NCBI RefSeq assembly: GCF_038002765.1
Contig: NZ_JBBODE010000002.1
Span: 310,001-374,000, forward strand
Origin: Peribacillus sp. FSL H8-0477
GTDB taxonomy: Bacteria > Bacillota > Bacilli > Bacillales > DSM-1321
Length of the DNA: 64,000 nt
Reading direction: 5' to 3'
Shown here: piece after piece, positions 11,143-21,743 of the stretch
How the letters are laid out: each line of letters starts with the position of its first letter
How positions within the stretch are numbered: position 1 is the first letter of the stretch
Notes under the pieces: generated by a model
Seen by the model: the letters and a program-made list of their open reading frames with translations, nothing else
What the model was told of the DNA's origin: nothing
Databases searched by the model: none
Program-made: the position numbers and the translations under genes

Positions 11143-11881
11143 GCTTCTCGATACCGGTCCTTCCTGAACGTGCAGCTTCATCAGCGATGATGACCACATT
11201 AGGGTGGTTAAGCAGCGCAGACGCAGGAAAATCCTCCGAAATCTTTCCCTCTAAAAGTTGAGACAACGCTTGTCGTTTGTTTTCACCTGATACAAGCAGC
11301 AAAATCTCTTTACTCTTCATAATGGTGTTGATGCCCATTGTATTTGCTTTTGTCGGTACTTCTTCTGGAGACTCAAAGTAACGGGCATTGGCTTCAATGG
11401 TTGATGGAGCCAATTCAATAATATGAGAATTTGAAGAGAAGGGCGTACCAGGCTCGTTAAAACCAATATGACCATTTTGGCCGATTCCAAGTACTTGGAG
11501 ATCAATTCCGCCCGCTTCCTTAATTAACTCTTCATATGCCGCAGGTTCGTCCTTTATTGACTCGATTTTTCCATTTGGGACATGTGTATTAGCAGGGTTG
11601 ATATCAATATGATTAAAGAAGTGTTCGTTCATATAAGAATGGTAACTCTGTGGATTCTCTTTGGCTAGACCGACGTATTCATCTAAATTAAATGTTGTAA
11701 CATCCTTATAGGAAGTTTTATTTTTTTTGTGGTCTTCTACAAGATATTTATAGGTGCCGACGGGCGTACCTCCAGTTGCGAGACCTAGAATTAGGTTTGG
11801 AGACTGCCGAACCTTACTAATGATATAATCCGCAGCTGCTTTACTCATTTCTTGATAATTTGTTACTTCGATGATTTTCAT
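11132..11881 (-). CDS. nagB: glucosamine-6-phosphate deaminase NagB
   Basis: NagB converts glucosamine-6-P to fructose-6-P plus ammonia, feeding amino sugars into glycolysis. The 249-aa length is typical of the short Bacillus form. Visible motifs are LGLATGGTPVGTYK (phosphate loop), TFNLDEYVGL with the catalytic Asp, LGIGQNGHIGFNEPG with the catalytic Asn/His, and KEILLLVSGENK. It starts two bases after the nagA stop with AAAGGGGGACA as ribosome site, so translation is probably coupled. Confidence 0.96.
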   Translation of the reverse strand: MKIIEVTNYQEMSKAAADYIISKVRQSPNLILGLATGGTPVGTYKYLVEDHKKNKTSYKDVTTFNLDEYVGLAKENPQSYHSYMNEHFFNHIDINPANTHVPNGKIESIKDEPAAYEELIKEAGGIDLQVLGIGQNGHIGFNEPGTPFSSNSHIIELAPSTIEANARYFESPEEVPTKANTMGINTIMKSKEILLLVSGENKRQALSQLLEGKISEDFPASALLNHPNVVIIADEAARSGRTGIEKHDQ

Positions 11882-11883
11882 CT

Positions 11884-13068
11884 TTATTGTCCCCCTTTAG
11901 TGAATGCAAGTTCTCCCCGGCAAAATGTCATATATACATCAAGATTATCATCAAGGATAACGATATCCGCATCCTTTCCAATTGCCAGACTTCCTTTTCG
12001 ATCAAAAATATTTAATTGTTTTGCAGGATTAACCGACGCCATTTCAATGGCATCTGCAAGGGTACATCCTGTATAGGTAATAATATTTTGCAGTGCAGTT
12101 CCTAGTTTTAAAATACTGCCTGCAAGGGTTCCATCAGCCAGAACGGCTTTTCCATCTTTAACAATGACATCTTGTCCGCCCAAATCATATTCACCATTTT
12201 TCAAACACTTTGCGCGCATGGAATCGGTGATCAATAAAAGCCCGTCTTTTCTTTTAATTTTATAAGCGAGATCTACCATTTCTGGACGAACATGGACTCC
12301 ATCTACAATGATTTCTGCTTTTAGTTCATCACGTAAAAACACACTGCCAACAACCCCTGGTTCACGGTGATGGAGGCCGCTCATCTGGTTGTATAGATGT
12401 GTAACATGATTAGCCCCAGACTCTATGGCTTTATTCACTTCTTCGAAGGTAGCGTCAGAATGTCCAATAGAAGCTACGATTCCGTGAGTGGAAAGGTAGT
12501 TCACCATTTCTAATCCACCTGGTCGTTCTGGTGCTAAAGTGACCAGCTTAATCATGTTGTTAGTCAAGAGTTCCCATTTTTTTAATAATGGTAAGTCTGG
12601 ATCAATGATGTGCTTGAGCGGCTGCGCTCCAGCTTTATCAGGATTTACAAAGGGTCCTTCCAAATGCACTCCCACAATTTCTGCTTTTCCAGTCTCCTGT
12701 TTTCCCTGAAGATACTCTCCGACATTCGCTAGTGCCTTTTCAATTTCTTTGGTATCCTGTGTCATCGTTGTCGCTAAGAAGCTTGTAGTTCCTTCTTTTG
12801 GAAGGGTGGAAGACATGGTATCTAAGGCCTCTTTTGTAGCATCCATTACATCCGCGCCATTCACGCCATGAATATGAACATCAATAAATCCAGGAACCGC
12901 CTTGTAGGTTGAAGGAACGTTGATAATAGTAAACTCTTCTTCATTTTCTAAATTAGTTAGTAAATCAACTTCTGCTATTTTTTCATCTATTATTTTTATG
13001 TAGCCGTTCTGTATGAGCTGGCCCTCACTGTATATATCGATTCCTTTAAGTAATACTTGTTTACTCAT
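11884..13068 (-). CDS. nagA: N-acetylglucosamine-6-phosphate deacetylase NagA
   Basis: NagA removes the acetyl group from N-acetylglucosamine-6-P, the step before NagB. The 394-aa amidohydrolase shows the metal-site HIHG in PGFIDVHIHGVNG, the catalytic-loop Glu in GVHLEGPFVNPDKAGAQ, SIGHSDATFEE and HLYNQMSGLHHREPG, and the catalytic Asp in LLITDSMRA. It is the first gene of the leftward nag operon, with AAAGGAAG eight bases before the ATG and a NagR-type operator 53 bases upstream. Confidence 0.96.
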   Translation of the reverse strand: MSKQVLLKGIDIYSEGQLIQNGYIKIIDEKIAEVDLLTNLENEEEFTIINVPSTYKAVPGFIDVHIHGVNGADVMDATKEALDTMSSTLPKEGTTSFLATTMTQDTKEIEKALANVGEYLQGKQETGKAEIVGVHLEGPFVNPDKAGAQPLKHIIDPDLPLLKKWELLTNNMIKLVTLAPERPGGLEMVNYLSTHGIVASIGHSDATFEEVNKAIESGANHVTHLYNQMSGLHHREPGVVGSVFLRDELKAEIIVDGVHVRPEMVDLAYKIKRKDGLLLITDSMRAKCLKNGEYDLGGQDVIVKDGKAVLADGTLAGSILKLGTALQNIITYTGCTLADAIEMASVNPAKQLNIFDRKGSLAIGKDADIVILDDNLDVYMTFCRGELAFTKGGQ

Positions 13069-13120
13069 TAATAAAACTTCCTTTCATGTTTCCCCCATAC
13101 TTTAACATCTTAGTAATATA

Positions 13121-13136
13121 GTTGTCTATACCAATT
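13121..13136 (-). promoter_or_regulatory. NagR operator (dre) upstream of nagA
   Basis: On the minus strand the site reads AATTGGTATAGACAAC, matching the known NagR/YvoA dre pattern TTGGTATAGACAACT. It sits upstream of nagA. Confidence 0.85.
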
Positions 13137-13220
13137 CAGGTATCTGTTGTGATTAGTATTAATTTCCTCTCTATATGGAGAAAATTAATTTAATATCGGG
13201 TAGTATAATGACAAGGACAG

Positions 13221-13236
13221 CTGGTCTAGACATAGG
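13221..13236 (+). promoter_or_regulatory. NagR operator (dre) upstream of nagP
   Basis: CTGGTCTAGACATAGG fits the dre half-sites (TGGTCTAGACA) and lies 86 bases before the nagP start, so NagR should control both arms of the divergent pair. Confidence 0.8.
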
Positions 13237-13321
13237 GATGAGAATAATGATATGATGCCCATTATTATGCGCTATCAAACCACAAGAACTTATACATCAT
13301 AGAGATGGGGATGAAAACAAC

Positions 13322-15208
13322 ATGTTAGGTTTTTTACAGAGAATCGGAAAAGCATTAATGCTTCCGATTGCCGTTTTACCAGCTGCGGGATTGTTATTGC
13401 GGTTAGGACAAGAAGATCTCTTCAATATACCGTTTATGGCTAATGCAGGAAATGCCATATTTGCTAATTTAGCGTTAATTTTTGCGATCGGTGTTGCGAT
13501 CGGTTTTGCAAAAGATAGTCATGGAGCTGCTGGTTTATCAGGCGCCATTGGCTATTTAGTTTTGACAGAAGGTGCTAAATCGTTAGATAAAGGTATCGAT
13601 ATGGGTGTTCTTGGCGGAATTATCGCTGGGATAATTGCCGGTCTTTTGTATAATCGATTCCACGGCATCAAGCTGCCAGAATGGCTGGGCTTTTTCAGCG
13701 GGAGACGCTTTGTTCCGATAGTGACTTCACTTGCTATGGTCATCTTGGCGGGAATTGCAGGTTTTGCATGGCCGCCTATCCAGGATGCGATAACTGGAGT
13801 TGGTAACTGGATTATTGATCTGGGAGCTATTGGATCAGGTATCTTTGGACTGTTAAATAGATTATTAATACCATTAGGGCTGCACCATGTGTTAAATAGC
13901 TTATTCTGGTTCCAATTTGGTGAGTTTGCGGGTAAAACGGGAGATATTGCTCGATTCTTTGCAGGTGATCCAACGGCTGGGACATACATGACTGGTTTCT
14001 TCCCAATTATGATGTTCGGGCTTCCAGCAGCATGTATGGCGATTATTGCCACAGCTAAACCGGAGAATAGAAAAAAAGTGTCTGGAATGTTTATCGGTTT
14101 AGCGTTAACATCGTTTCTTACCGGCATAACAGAACCTATAGAATTTTCATTTATGTTTGTTGCACCACTGCTTTATGGGGTCCATGCAATCTTAACCGGA
14201 CTTTCCCTATGGGTAACCACATTGTTGGGCATTAAGAGTGGATTTACTTTCTCCGCAGGATTCATTGACTTTGGAATCAATTATAATATCGCACAAAAAC
14301 CATTACTTTTAATATTGATTGGTGTTATTTATGCGATTATATATTTCGTCATTTTCTACTTTTTAATCAAAGCGTTTAATTTGAAAACACCGGGTAGAGA
14401 AGATGACGGTGAACTAGAAGAAGAAGAAGAAACTGTTATCGAAACGGACGTTAACAAACATGAAAAAATGGCTTCTCAGTTTATTCAAGATATCGGAGGG
14501 AAAGAAAATATTTCTTCTATCGATAATTGTGCAACAAGGCTTCGACTAAATGTAAATGATATGAGCTTAGTAAGTGATGCTTCACTGAAGGCACATGGTG
14601 CAAAAGGAATTATGAAGTTAAATAAGACCAATTTGCAGATAATTGTAGGAACAGAAGTGGAGTTTGTTGCTGACGCAATGAAGAGATTGGATACAGAATC
14701 AATCAGAACGGTTACGGAAGAGGAGCCTGCTGCACCCGAACATACAGGATTACTTCCGTTGACTAAACAAGACTTTGTAATGCCTATTGAGGGAGAAATT
14801 ATTCCACTTGATGAGATTCCTGATCCTGTATTTTCACAGAAGATGATGGGGGATGGGTTTGGTATCATTCCAAGTAAAGGACTGGTTGTTTCTCCTGTCG
14901 ATGGGGAAATTATTAATGTTTTCCCAACTAAACATGCTGTAGGAATTATGTCTAAACAAGGGTATGAAATTCTAATCCATGTAGGTTTAGAGACGGTAAA
15001 TCTCAAAGGAGAAGGTTTTACACTGCTCGTCAAACAAGGGGATCACGTATTAAAAGGACAAGATCTTCTGCAATTTGATTTAGAGTTTATAAAGAATCAT
15101 GCAGCTTCAACGGTAACACCGGTTATCTTTACAAACCTTACAAAACTAGAAATTAAGAAACAAGGGAAAATAGAACAAGGAAACGACGGTATTGTGTCGA
15201 TTCAATAA
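13322..15208 (+). CDS. nagP: N-acetylglucosamine PTS transporter EIICBA (NagP)
   Basis: This 628-aa multi-domain permease imports and phosphorylates N-acetylglucosamine. The N-terminal EIIC membrane domain covers roughly residues 1-350 (start MLGFLQRIGKALMLPIAVLP, substrate region GFTEPIEF-like ITEPIEFSFMF). An acidic linker follows, then EIIB with the phosphorylated Cys in SIDNCATRLRL (about residue 400), then EIIA with the phosphorylated His in EILIHVGLETVNL (about residue 560). The fused EIIA means that no separate Crr-type protein is needed. It is preceded by GATGGGGATG and followed by a terminator. Confidence 0.95.
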   Translation: MLGFLQRIGKALMLPIAVLPAAGLLLRLGQEDLFNIPFMANAGNAIFANLALIFAIGVAIGFAKDSHGAAGLSGAIGYLVLTEGAKSLDKGIDMGVLGGIIAGIIAGLLYNRFHGIKLPEWLGFFSGRRFVPIVTSLAMVILAGIAGFAWPPIQDAITGVGNWIIDLGAIGSGIFGLLNRLLIPLGLHHVLNSLFWFQFGEFAGKTGDIARFFAGDPTAGTYMTGFFPIMMFGLPAACMAIIATAKPENRKKVSGMFIGLALTSFLTGITEPIEFSFMFVAPLLYGVHAILTGLSLWVTTLLGIKSGFTFSAGFIDFGINYNIAQKPLLLILIGVIYAIIYFVIFYFLIKAFNLKTPGREDDGELEEEEETVIETDVNKHEKMASQFIQDIGGKENISSIDNCATRLRLNVNDMSLVSDASLKAHGAKGIMKLNKTNLQIIVGTEVEFVADAMKRLDTESIRTVTEEEPAAPEHTGLLPLTKQDFVMPIEGEIIPLDEIPDPVFSQKMMGDGFGIIPSKGLVVSPVDGEIINVFPTKHAVGIMSKQGYEILIHVGLETVNLKGEGFTLLVKQGDHVLKGQDLLQFDLEFIKNHAASTVTPVIFTNLTKLEIKKQGKIEQGNDGIVSIQ

Positions 15209-15214
15209 AGAGCG

Positions 15215-15256
15215 GGGAGTAATCAGTCGAAAAATCTGATTGCTCTCCTTTTTTTT
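15215..15256 (+). terminator. terminator after nagP
   Basis: GGAGTAATCAG and CTGATTGCTCTCC form a long stem with a small bulge, followed by an 8-base T run. Confidence 0.85.
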
Positions 15257-15429
15257 AGACAGCATAACTTAGATGCTGTTTATAGGGAAAACTAAATCAA
15301 ACATAGAATAATTGCTTAATTAGATATTCATCTGGTATAATAATCTGTTATAATTCACTGATTTGCTACTAGGGGCTAAATTAAGGTAAAATAGAGCTGA
15401 AGCTTAAATTTTTGAAAAGAGGTTTAGAT

Positions 15430-16494
15430 ATGAATAAAGAATCCATTTATGGATTAACATATGATCAACTAACAGAATGGCTGATGAGTCATGGACATAA
15501 GAAATTCCGAGCTACACAGGTTTGGGATTGGTTATATAAGAAACGGGTAACTGAGTTTTCCCAAATGAAAAACGTCAGCAAAGAAATTATTCAATTGTTA
15601 GAAGATCATTTCGCAATCCAAACATTAGAATTGCATACGAAGCAAGAATCAGCAGATGGAACGATTAAGTTTTTGTTCAAGCTAAAGGACGGAAATTTAA
15701 TTGAAACGGTTTTAATGAGATTTAAATACGGTTTATCTGTATGTGTGACGACTCAAGTAGGCTGTAACATCGGCTGTAGTTTTTGTGCTAGTGGACTTTT
15801 AGCTAAAAGCCGTGATTTAACCAGCGGTGAGATTGTTGAACAGATTATGAACGTTCAACATCATTTAGATAAGGTTGAGAAGGATGAACGAGTTAGTCAT
15901 ATCGTCGTAATGGGAATTGGTGAACCATTTGATAACTTCGTAAACCTTGTGAGTTTCTTAAACGTGGTTAATGATCAAAATGGACTTGCTATTGGTGCCA
16001 GACATATTACCGTATCCACAAGCGGGCTTTCAAATAAAATTTATGAATTTGCGGATATGAATACGCAGGTGAATTTGGCTATCTCATTGCATGCACCAAA
16101 CAATGAACTTAGAACCAGTATTATGAAAATCAACCGTGCTTTCCCATTGGAAAAGTTGATGGATGCTGTGGATTACTATTTAGAAAAAACCAATCGCCGA
16201 ATTACCTTTGAATACATCATGCTTGAGGGAGTCAATGATCATAAAGAAGAAGCGTTGCAGCTTGCAGCATTACTAAGGAATAAGCGACACTTATCCTATG
16301 TGAATTTAATTCCTTATAATCCAGTTGATGAGCATATTCAATATCAGCGAAGTGAGCAAAAATCGATTGAAGAATTTTATGAGACGTTAAAAAAGAAAGG
16401 CATTAATTGTGGAATCCGTCATGAAAATGGAACAGACATTGATGCAGCTTGCGGCCAATTAAGAAGTAAACAAATAAAAAAAGCAAAAGCGTAA
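15430..16494 (+). CDS. RlmN/Cfr-family radical SAM rRNA methyltransferase
   Basis: The family methylates A2503 of 23S rRNA at C2 (RlmN) or C8 (Cfr). Visible features are the CxxxCxxC cluster motif in [12 protein letters not shown], the SAM motif [19 protein letters not shown], and the methyl-carrying Cys in DAACGQL near the C-terminus. The N-terminal RNA-binding region and the VNLIPYNP segment are closer to RlmN than to Cfr. The housekeeping rlmN normally sits near the fmt/prkC genes, so this is probably a second copy. The ATG at 15430 has AAAGAGG eight bases upstream; an upstream TTG frame to 15412 is less likely. Confidence 0.85.
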   Translation: MNKESIYGLTYDQLTEWLMSHGHKKFRATQVWDWLYKKRVTEFSQMKNVSKEIIQLLEDHFAIQTLELHTKQESADGTIKFLFKLKDGNLIETVLMRFKYGLSVCVTTQVGCNIGCSFCASGLLAKSRDLTSGEIVEQIMNVQHHLDKVEKDERVSHIVVMGIGEPFDNFVNLVSFLNVVNDQNGLAIGARHITVSTSGLSNKIYEFADMNTQVNLAISLHAPNNELRTSIMKINRAFPLEKLMDAVDYYLEKTNRRITFEYIMLEGVNDHKEEALQLAALLRNKRHLSYVNLIPYNPVDEHIQYQRSEQKSIEEFYETLKKKGINCGIRHENGTDIDAACGQLRSKQIKKAKA

Positions 16495-16512
16495 GAAGCT
16501 TTTGCATAAGAA

Positions 16513-16545
16513 AACAGCCTTCCCGGATAGGGAAGGCTGTTTTTG
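16513..16545. terminator. bidirectional terminator between the RlmN-like gene and opuE
   Basis: AACAGCCTTCCC and GGGAAGGCTGTT form a perfect 12-bp stem with a 5-base loop. T runs occur on the right and A runs on the left, which serves the two convergent genes. Confidence 0.88.
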
Positions 16546-16551
16546 TGTGTA

Positions 16552-18027
16552 TTATAGTTTAGAAATTACTTTTTCCATTTCATTGAAAGTATCTTGAACT
16601 TCTTTATTTGGAATACTAGTCATAAAGCTGACTCCAATGACGGCAATTAGACTTAACGTAAAGCCAGGAATCATTTCATACATGAAGTCGCTTAAACCAG
16701 GAATATTCACCCAGACTAACACAGTAACGGCTCCGACTACCATACCAGCCAAGGCTCCCCATTTCGTCATACGTCTCCAATATAAGCTTAATAGAACAGC
16801 GGGACCAAATGCAGATCCAAATCCGGCCCATGCATATCCAACTAGGGCAAGTATGGTTTTATTAGGTGTTAGGGCTAATAAAAGGCCAACAATCGCTACT
16901 AACAAGACGGAAAGGCGCCCAATTAAAACTAATTCTTTATCAGTTGCATTTCTGCGCAAGAACGTTTTATAGAAATCTTCTGTAAGCGCACTTGACGTAA
17001 CAAGCAGCTGTGAAGAAATGGTACTCATGATAGCAGCAAGAATAGCGGCTAATAGAAATCCTGTAATGAGTGGATGAAAGAGTACATTCGAAAGAATAAC
17101 AAAGATGGTTTCAGGATCATCGACGGGAATATTATTTCTTGTAGCATAAACGAGTCCGGATAACCCAGTTAAAAGGGCCCCGAAAACGGACACGATCATC
17201 CAAGTCATACCAATCCGGCGTGCAGGTTTTAGTTCTTTCACGGAAGAAATCGCCATAAAACGAACAATTATATGAGGTTGCCCAAAATATCCAAGACCCC
17301 AAGCGAGGAATGAAATAATACCGAGTATGCTGGTGCCTCTGAAAATGTCCATAAGATGAGGATCAATTTGTCTCACATCTTGCATTGCGGAAGCGGGTCC
17401 GCCGAGCTCGAAAAACGTCACGACAGGTACTAGTATCAGGGCAAGAAACATAATAATACCCTGGACAAAATCAGTTAAACTGACGGCAAGAAAGCCTCCA
17501 AATATGGTATACGCGATAACGACTCCTGCCGTTACAAATAATCCGATTTTGTAATCCATATCGAATGAACTTTCAAAAAGGGTACCGCCTGAAACAAATC
17601 CAGCAGAGGTGTATAGTGTAAAGAAGATAATAATGATAATAGCAGATACGAAACGTAGAATCCGTGTATGATCCATGAATCGATTCTCGAAATAATCGGG
17701 GATGGTAATAGAATCATTTGCTATTTCTGTATAACTCCGAAGTCTAGGTCCTACTAATAAGTAGTTGAAGTAAGCTCCGACCGTTAATCCAATAGCCAGC
17801 CAAACACTTGATAAACCGGTTGAATACATGGCTCCTGGAAGTCCCATCAGCATCCAGCCGCTCATATCAGCTGCACCAGCAGATAGTGCGGTAACGGCTG
17901 GACCTAATCCGCGGCCTCCTAACATATAACCAGAAATATCTTCTGAAGATTTTTTGTAGGCATATAAGCCAATTAATAGCATGGCTATAAAATAAATAGC
18001 CAAAGAAATCATAACGCCTGTTTCCAT
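16552..18027 (-). CDS. opuE: sodium/proline symporter OpuE
   Basis: This 491-aa SSS-family transporter imports proline with Na+. Its residues DISGYMLGGRGLGPAVTALS, SAGAADMSGWMLMG and WGLGYFGQPHIIVRFMAI are typical of PutP/OpuE, with about 13 membrane segments. Its place directly before gatCAB matches B. subtilis opuE, the osmotically induced proline uptake gene, rather than a catabolic putP operon. The ATG at 18027 aligns exactly with the start of OpuE; an upstream GTG at 18039 lies only one base from the AAGGAG site. Confidence 0.88.
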   Translation of the reverse strand: METGVMISLAIYFIAMLLIGLYAYKKSSEDISGYMLGGRGLGPAVTALSAGAADMSGWMLMGLPGAMYSTGLSSVWLAIGLTVGAYFNYLLVGPRLRSYTEIANDSITIPDYFENRFMDHTRILRFVSAIIIIIFFTLYTSAGFVSGGTLFESSFDMDYKIGLFVTAGVVIAYTIFGGFLAVSLTDFVQGIIMFLALILVPVVTFFELGGPASAMQDVRQIDPHLMDIFRGTSILGIISFLAWGLGYFGQPHIIVRFMAISSVKELKPARRIGMTWMIVSVFGALLTGLSGLVYATRNNIPVDDPETIFVILSNVLFHPLITGFLLAAILAAIMSTISSQLLVTSSALTEDFYKTFLRRNATDKELVLIGRLSVLLVAIVGLLLALTPNKTILALVGYAWAGFGSAFGPAVLLSLYWRRMTKWGALAGMVVGAVTVLVWVNIPGLSDFMYEMIPGFTLSLIAVIGVSFMTSIPNKEVQDTFNEMEKVISKL

Positions 18028-18345
18028 TCGTTCAGTCACTCTCCTTTGTGTTGTCCATCATCAAATCTTGTGGAAAACGCAGATGAAGGGGTATGGTTTA
18101 AAAAAATAACAGACTTTCTAGGTATATTCAACTTTTAAGGAAGAGGGTTATTTTAAAAAAACACGCGTAAAGCCATTCGTATCAAGCGCTAAAGCTTATT
18201 CGACAAAAGTATAAGTTTAAATATTCTGACGACAAAAACCGACTTTTTATGATTATTTCCCAGACAATATTTTTATATTTAATGTCGTTATTTACACATA
18301 TAGTTTGGCAAGAGGTCAATATTCTAGTTTTGATAATAACACTTG

Positions 18346-18375
18346 TTGCTTTAGAGCGTGAAAGTTTGTTATGAT
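18346..18375 (+). promoter_or_regulatory. candidate promoter of gatCAB
   Basis: TTGCTT (18346) and TATGAT (18370) are separated by 18 bases, about 70 bases before the gatC start. The rest of the 417-base gap to opuE is AT-rich with no gene seen. Confidence 0.4.
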
Positions 18376-18444
18376 TTACAAGATGATTTTCAAACAAGAA
18401 GCGGCTCCAAATGCCGGTTTTTATATATTTCGGAGGTGAAGATT

Positions 18445-18738
18445 ATGTCACGTATTTCCATGGATGAGGTTAAGCATGTAGCGAATTTAGCACGATTGGC
18501 CATTACAGAGGAAGAAGCTGTGAAATTCCAGAAGCAACTAGATCAAATGATATCATTTGCTGAGCAATTGAATGAATTAGATACAGAGAATGTTGCACCA
18601 ACATCTCATGTACTAGACATGAAGAATGTAATGAGAGAAGATGTCTCGAAAAAAGGACTGCCAGTGGAGGAAGTTTTGAAAAACGCTCCAGACAGCACAG
18701 AAGATGGTCACATTCGCGTACCATCAATCTTAGAATAA
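18445..18738 (+). CDS. gatC: aspartyl/glutamyl-tRNA amidotransferase subunit C
   Basis: GatC is the small 97-aa subunit that stabilises GatA-GatB in the complex that makes Gln-tRNA(Gln) (and Asn-tRNA) by transamidation. The sequence [20 protein letters not shown] and the C-terminal RVPSILE are typical. The ATG at 18445 is preceded by GGAGGTGA at the right distance; the open frame runs further upstream without a ribosome site. It is the first gene of gatC-gatA-gatB. Confidence 0.95.
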   Translation: MSRISMDEVKHVANLARLAITEEEAVKFQKQLDQMISFAEQLNELDTENVAPTSHVLDMKNVMREDVSKKGLPVEEVLKNAPDSTEDGHIRVPSILE

Positions 18739-18750
18739 GGAGGGAAATAA

Positions 18751-20211
18751 ATGTCTCTGTTTGAACAAAGCATTTCTGAGCTTCATAAACAATTACATAA
18801 CAAAGAAATCACTGTTACGGACCTTGTTCATGAATCCTATACACGCATCAATGAAGTGGAAGATAAGGTTAAGGCGTTTCTTACATTAGATGAAGAAAAT
18901 GCACGCAAAAAAGCAAAGCAATTAGATGAATCGGTTACAGAAGAAAATAGCGGAAATGTTTTATTCGGAATGCCAATCGGTGTGAAGGACAACATCGTCA
19001 CAAAGAATCTTCGTACAACCTGCGGAAGTAAAATCCTTGAAAATTTTGACCCGATTTATGACGCAACAGTCGTTCAAAAACTTCAGCAAGCTGAAACCAT
19101 TACTATTGGGAAATTAAACATGGATGAATTTGCAATGGGTTCTTCAAATGAAAACTCTGCCTATCAAGCAACACGTAATCCATGGAATCTTGATCATGTT
19201 CCAGGCGGCTCTTCAGGCGGCTCTGCTGCAGCTGTAGCAGCTGGTGAAGTTCCCTTTTCCCTAGGCTCTGATACAGGCGGTTCAATTCGTCAGCCAGCCG
19301 CGTACTGTGGTGTAGTCGGCCTAAAACCTACTTACGGCCGTGTATCACGTTTTGGTCTAGTTGCATTCGCTTCTTCTCTTGACCAAATTGGCCCGGTTAC
19401 CAGAACAGTTGAAGATAATGCTTACTTACTGCAAGCAATATCCGGTGTTGATCCAATGGACTCTACATCAGCGAACGTAAATGTACCCAATTTTTTAAGC
19501 GCGTTAACGGGAGACGTTAAAGGCTTGAAAATTGCGGTTCCAAAGGAATACTTAGGTGCTGGTGTAAGTGATGAGGTACGCAATTCAGTTCATGACGCTT
19601 TGAAAGTACTTGAACAATTGGGAGCGGAGTGGGAAGAAGTATCATTGCCGCATTCAAAATATGCACTTGCTGCGTATTATCTGTTGTCATCTTCAGAAGC
19701 TTCTGCCAACCTATCCCGCTTTGATGGTGTTCGATATGGTTACAGAACAGATAATGCGGCTAATTTATTAGAAATGTACAAGCAGACTCGTGCGGAGGGC
19801 TTTGGTGACGAAGTAAAACGCCGGATTATGCTTGGAACATTCTCATTAAGTTCTGGTTACTATGATGCCTATTATAAAAAGGCGCAAAAAGTTCGTACAT
19901 TAATTAAGCAAGACTTTGATGATGTCTTCCAAAAGTATGATGTTATTATTGGACCAACAACGCCTACACATGCATTTAAAATTGGTGAAAAAATTGACGA
20001 TCCATTAACGATGTATGCCAATGATATCTTAACCATACCTGTAAATCTTGCAGGAGTTCCAGGAATCTCCGTGCCATGCGGATTCTCTAAGGAAGGTCTG
20101 CCGCTTGGTTTGCAAATTATCGGTAAACACTTTGATGAGAGTACGGTATACCGCACAGCTCATGCCTTTGAACAGGCAACGGCTTATCATAAACAATTTC
20201 CAACACTGTAA
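18751..20211 (+). CDS. gatA: Glu-tRNA(Gln) amidotransferase subunit A
   Basis: GatA is the amidase subunit that frees ammonia from glutamine. The 486-aa protein shows the amidase-signature Ser-cisSer-Lys triad: Lys in PIGVKDNI, the Ser-rich stretch [15 protein letters not shown] and [11 protein letters not shown]. Product ammonia is passed to GatB. It begins 12 bases after gatC with AAGGAGGGA as ribosome site. Confidence 0.97.
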   Translation: MSLFEQSISELHKQLHNKEITVTDLVHESYTRINEVEDKVKAFLTLDEENARKKAKQLDESVTEENSGNVLFGMPIGVKDNIVTKNLRTTCGSKILENFDPIYDATVVQKLQQAETITIGKLNMDEFAMGSSNENSAYQATRNPWNLDHVPGGSSGGSAAAVAAGEVPFSLGSDTGGSIRQPAAYCGVVGLKPTYGRVSRFGLVAFASSLDQIGPVTRTVEDNAYLLQAISGVDPMDSTSANVNVPNFLSALTGDVKGLKIAVPKEYLGAGVSDEVRNSVHDALKVLEQLGAEWEEVSLPHSKYALAAYYLLSSSEASANLSRFDGVRYGYRTDNAANLLEMYKQTRAEGFGDEVKRRIMLGTFSLSSGYYDAYYKKAQKVRTLIKQDFDDVFQKYDVIIGPTTPTHAFKIGEKIDDPLTMYANDILTIPVNLAGVPGISVPCGFSKEGLPLGLQIIGKHFDESTVYRTAHAFEQATAYHKQFPTL

Positions 20212-20223
20212 GGGGTGAATATC

Positions 20224-21651
20224 ATGACATTTGAAACCGTAATCGGCCTTGAGGTACACGTAGAGCTTAAAACAGATTCGAAAATTTTCTCGTCTAGTCC
20301 AAACCATTTTGGAGCAGAACCTAATACTAATACCAGCGTGATTGACCTTGGATATCCAGGTGTTTTGCCTGTATTGAACAAAAAAGTCGTGGATTACGCC
20401 ATGAAAGCCTCGCTTGCTTTAAATTGTGAAGTGGCAGAAGTGACTAAATTTGACCGGAAGAACTATTTTTATCCGGATAATCCCAAAGCGTATCAAATCT
20501 CTCAATTTGATAAACCAATTGGTGAGAATGGCTGGGTAGAAATTGAAGTGAATGGCGTTAAAAAGAAAATAGGTATTACCCGGATTCACATGGAAGAAGA
20601 CGCAGGAAAGCTATCACATACTTTCACCGGCTCACTTTGTGATTATAATCGTCAAGGTACACCGCTGATTGAAATCGTGTCGGAACCCGATATTACTTCT
20701 CCTGAAGAAGCTTACGCATATTTAGAAAAAGTAAAATCAATCATTCAATATACTGGAGTGTCTGATTGTAAAATGGAAGAGGGATCATTACGTTGTGATG
20801 CGAATATCTCTCTTCGTCCTGCTGGACAAAAGGAATTTGGTACGAAAACGGAGCTCAAAAACTTGAACTCTTTCAACTTTGTTCGAAAAGGTCTTGAACA
20901 CGAAGAAATTCGTCAGGCTGATATTCTTGAGTCAGGTGGAATTATTGAACAAGAAACACGCAGATTTGATGAAGCAACCGGGAAAACCATTCTAATGCGC
21001 GTTAAAGAAGGTTCAGATGATTATCGTTATTTCCCTGAACCCGATTTACTCGATATATACATTGATGAAGAATGGAAAGCGAGAATTCAAGCTGAGATTC
21101 CAGAGCTGCCGGATGCTCGGAAGAAACGTTATGTAGAAGAGTTCGGTCTTCCTGCTTATGATGCTGCTGTTTTAACTGTGTCAAAAGAAATGGCTGATTT
21201 CTTTGAAGCAGCTGTTTCAGCCGGCGCAGATGCTAAACAGGCTTCCAATTGGATTATGGGTGAATTATCAGCTTATCTAAATGCTGAAGGAAAAGAGCTT
21301 CATGATCTTGCTCTTACGGCAGAAGGACTTGCTGGGATGATTAAGCTGATTGAAAATGGAACCATTTCTTCTAAAATAGCTAAGAAAGTATTTAAGGAAT
21401 TAGCTGAACATGGCGGCGATGCTGAAACGATTGTAAAAGAAAAAGGTCTTGTTCAAATTTCTGATGAAGGTGCTTTATTGAAAGCAGTAAGTGAAGCACT
21501 TGATAATAATCCACAGTCTATTGAAGATTTCAAGGCTGGGAAACAAAAAGCAATTGGCTTCCTTGTCGGCCAGATTATGAAAGCGACAAAAGGTCAGGCG
21601 AATCCACAAATGGTAAATAAGCTACTTGTTGAAGAAATAAATAAACGCTAA
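20224..21651 (+). CDS. gatB: Asp/Glu-tRNA amidotransferase subunit B
   Basis: GatB phosphorylates the glutamate on misacylated tRNA(Gln) and carries out the transamidation with GatA-derived ammonia. Typical stretches are [15 protein letters not shown] at the start, [19 protein letters not shown], and the C-terminal YqeY-like tail ([16 protein letters not shown]). The ATG at 20224 follows AAGGGGTGA and gives 475 aa; a GTG at 20215 lies inside that ribosome site and is less likely. Confidence 0.97.
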   Translation: MTFETVIGLEVHVELKTDSKIFSSSPNHFGAEPNTNTSVIDLGYPGVLPVLNKKVVDYAMKASLALNCEVAEVTKFDRKNYFYPDNPKAYQISQFDKPIGENGWVEIEVNGVKKKIGITRIHMEEDAGKLSHTFTGSLCDYNRQGTPLIEIVSEPDITSPEEAYAYLEKVKSIIQYTGVSDCKMEEGSLRCDANISLRPAGQKEFGTKTELKNLNSFNFVRKGLEHEEIRQADILESGGIIEQETRRFDEATGKTILMRVKEGSDDYRYFPEPDLLDIYIDEEWKARIQAEIPELPDARKKRYVEEFGLPAYDAAVLTVSKEMADFFEAAVSAGADAKQASNWIMGELSAYLNAEGKELHDLALTAEGLAGMIKLIENGTISSKIAKKVFKELAEHGGDAETIVKEKGLVQISDEGALLKAVSEALDNNPQSIEDFKAGKQKAIGFLVGQIMKATKGQANPQMVNKLLVEEINKR

Positions 21652-21660
21652 ACAATGAAC

Positions 21661-21697
21661 AAACTGGCTGTACCTTTTTTAAAGGTACAGCCAGTTT
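21661..21697 (+). terminator. hairpin directly after gatB
   Basis: AAACTGGCTGTACC and GGTACAGCCAGTTT form a 14-bp perfect stem but lack a good T run, so this may be an mRNA 3'-protecting hairpin or a weak terminator. Confidence 0.6.
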
Positions 21698-21705
21698 GTA
21701 GACAA

Positions 21706-21743
21706 AAGAGGTTCGGAATGGTTTCATTCCGAACCTCTTTTTG
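21706..21743 (+). terminator. terminator downstream of gatB
   Basis: AAAGAGGTTCGGAATG pairs with CATTCCGAACCTCTTT, followed by TT; this is a second strong hairpin after the gat operon. Confidence 0.75.

Noticed and set aside
13552-15033. Long antisense frames (191 and 182 codons) across nagP
   Set aside because: They lie fully inside the well-conserved nagP gene, lack start signals, and are shadows of its codon bias.
15430-16494. A Cfr antibiotic-resistance methylase
   Set aside because: The N-terminal region and motifs ([22 protein letters not shown]) are of RlmN type; only a phylogeny could change this.
18050-18110. Sigma-B promoter for opuE
   Set aside because: A GGGTAT box exists but on the plus strand, opposite to opuE, and without a convincing -35 element.
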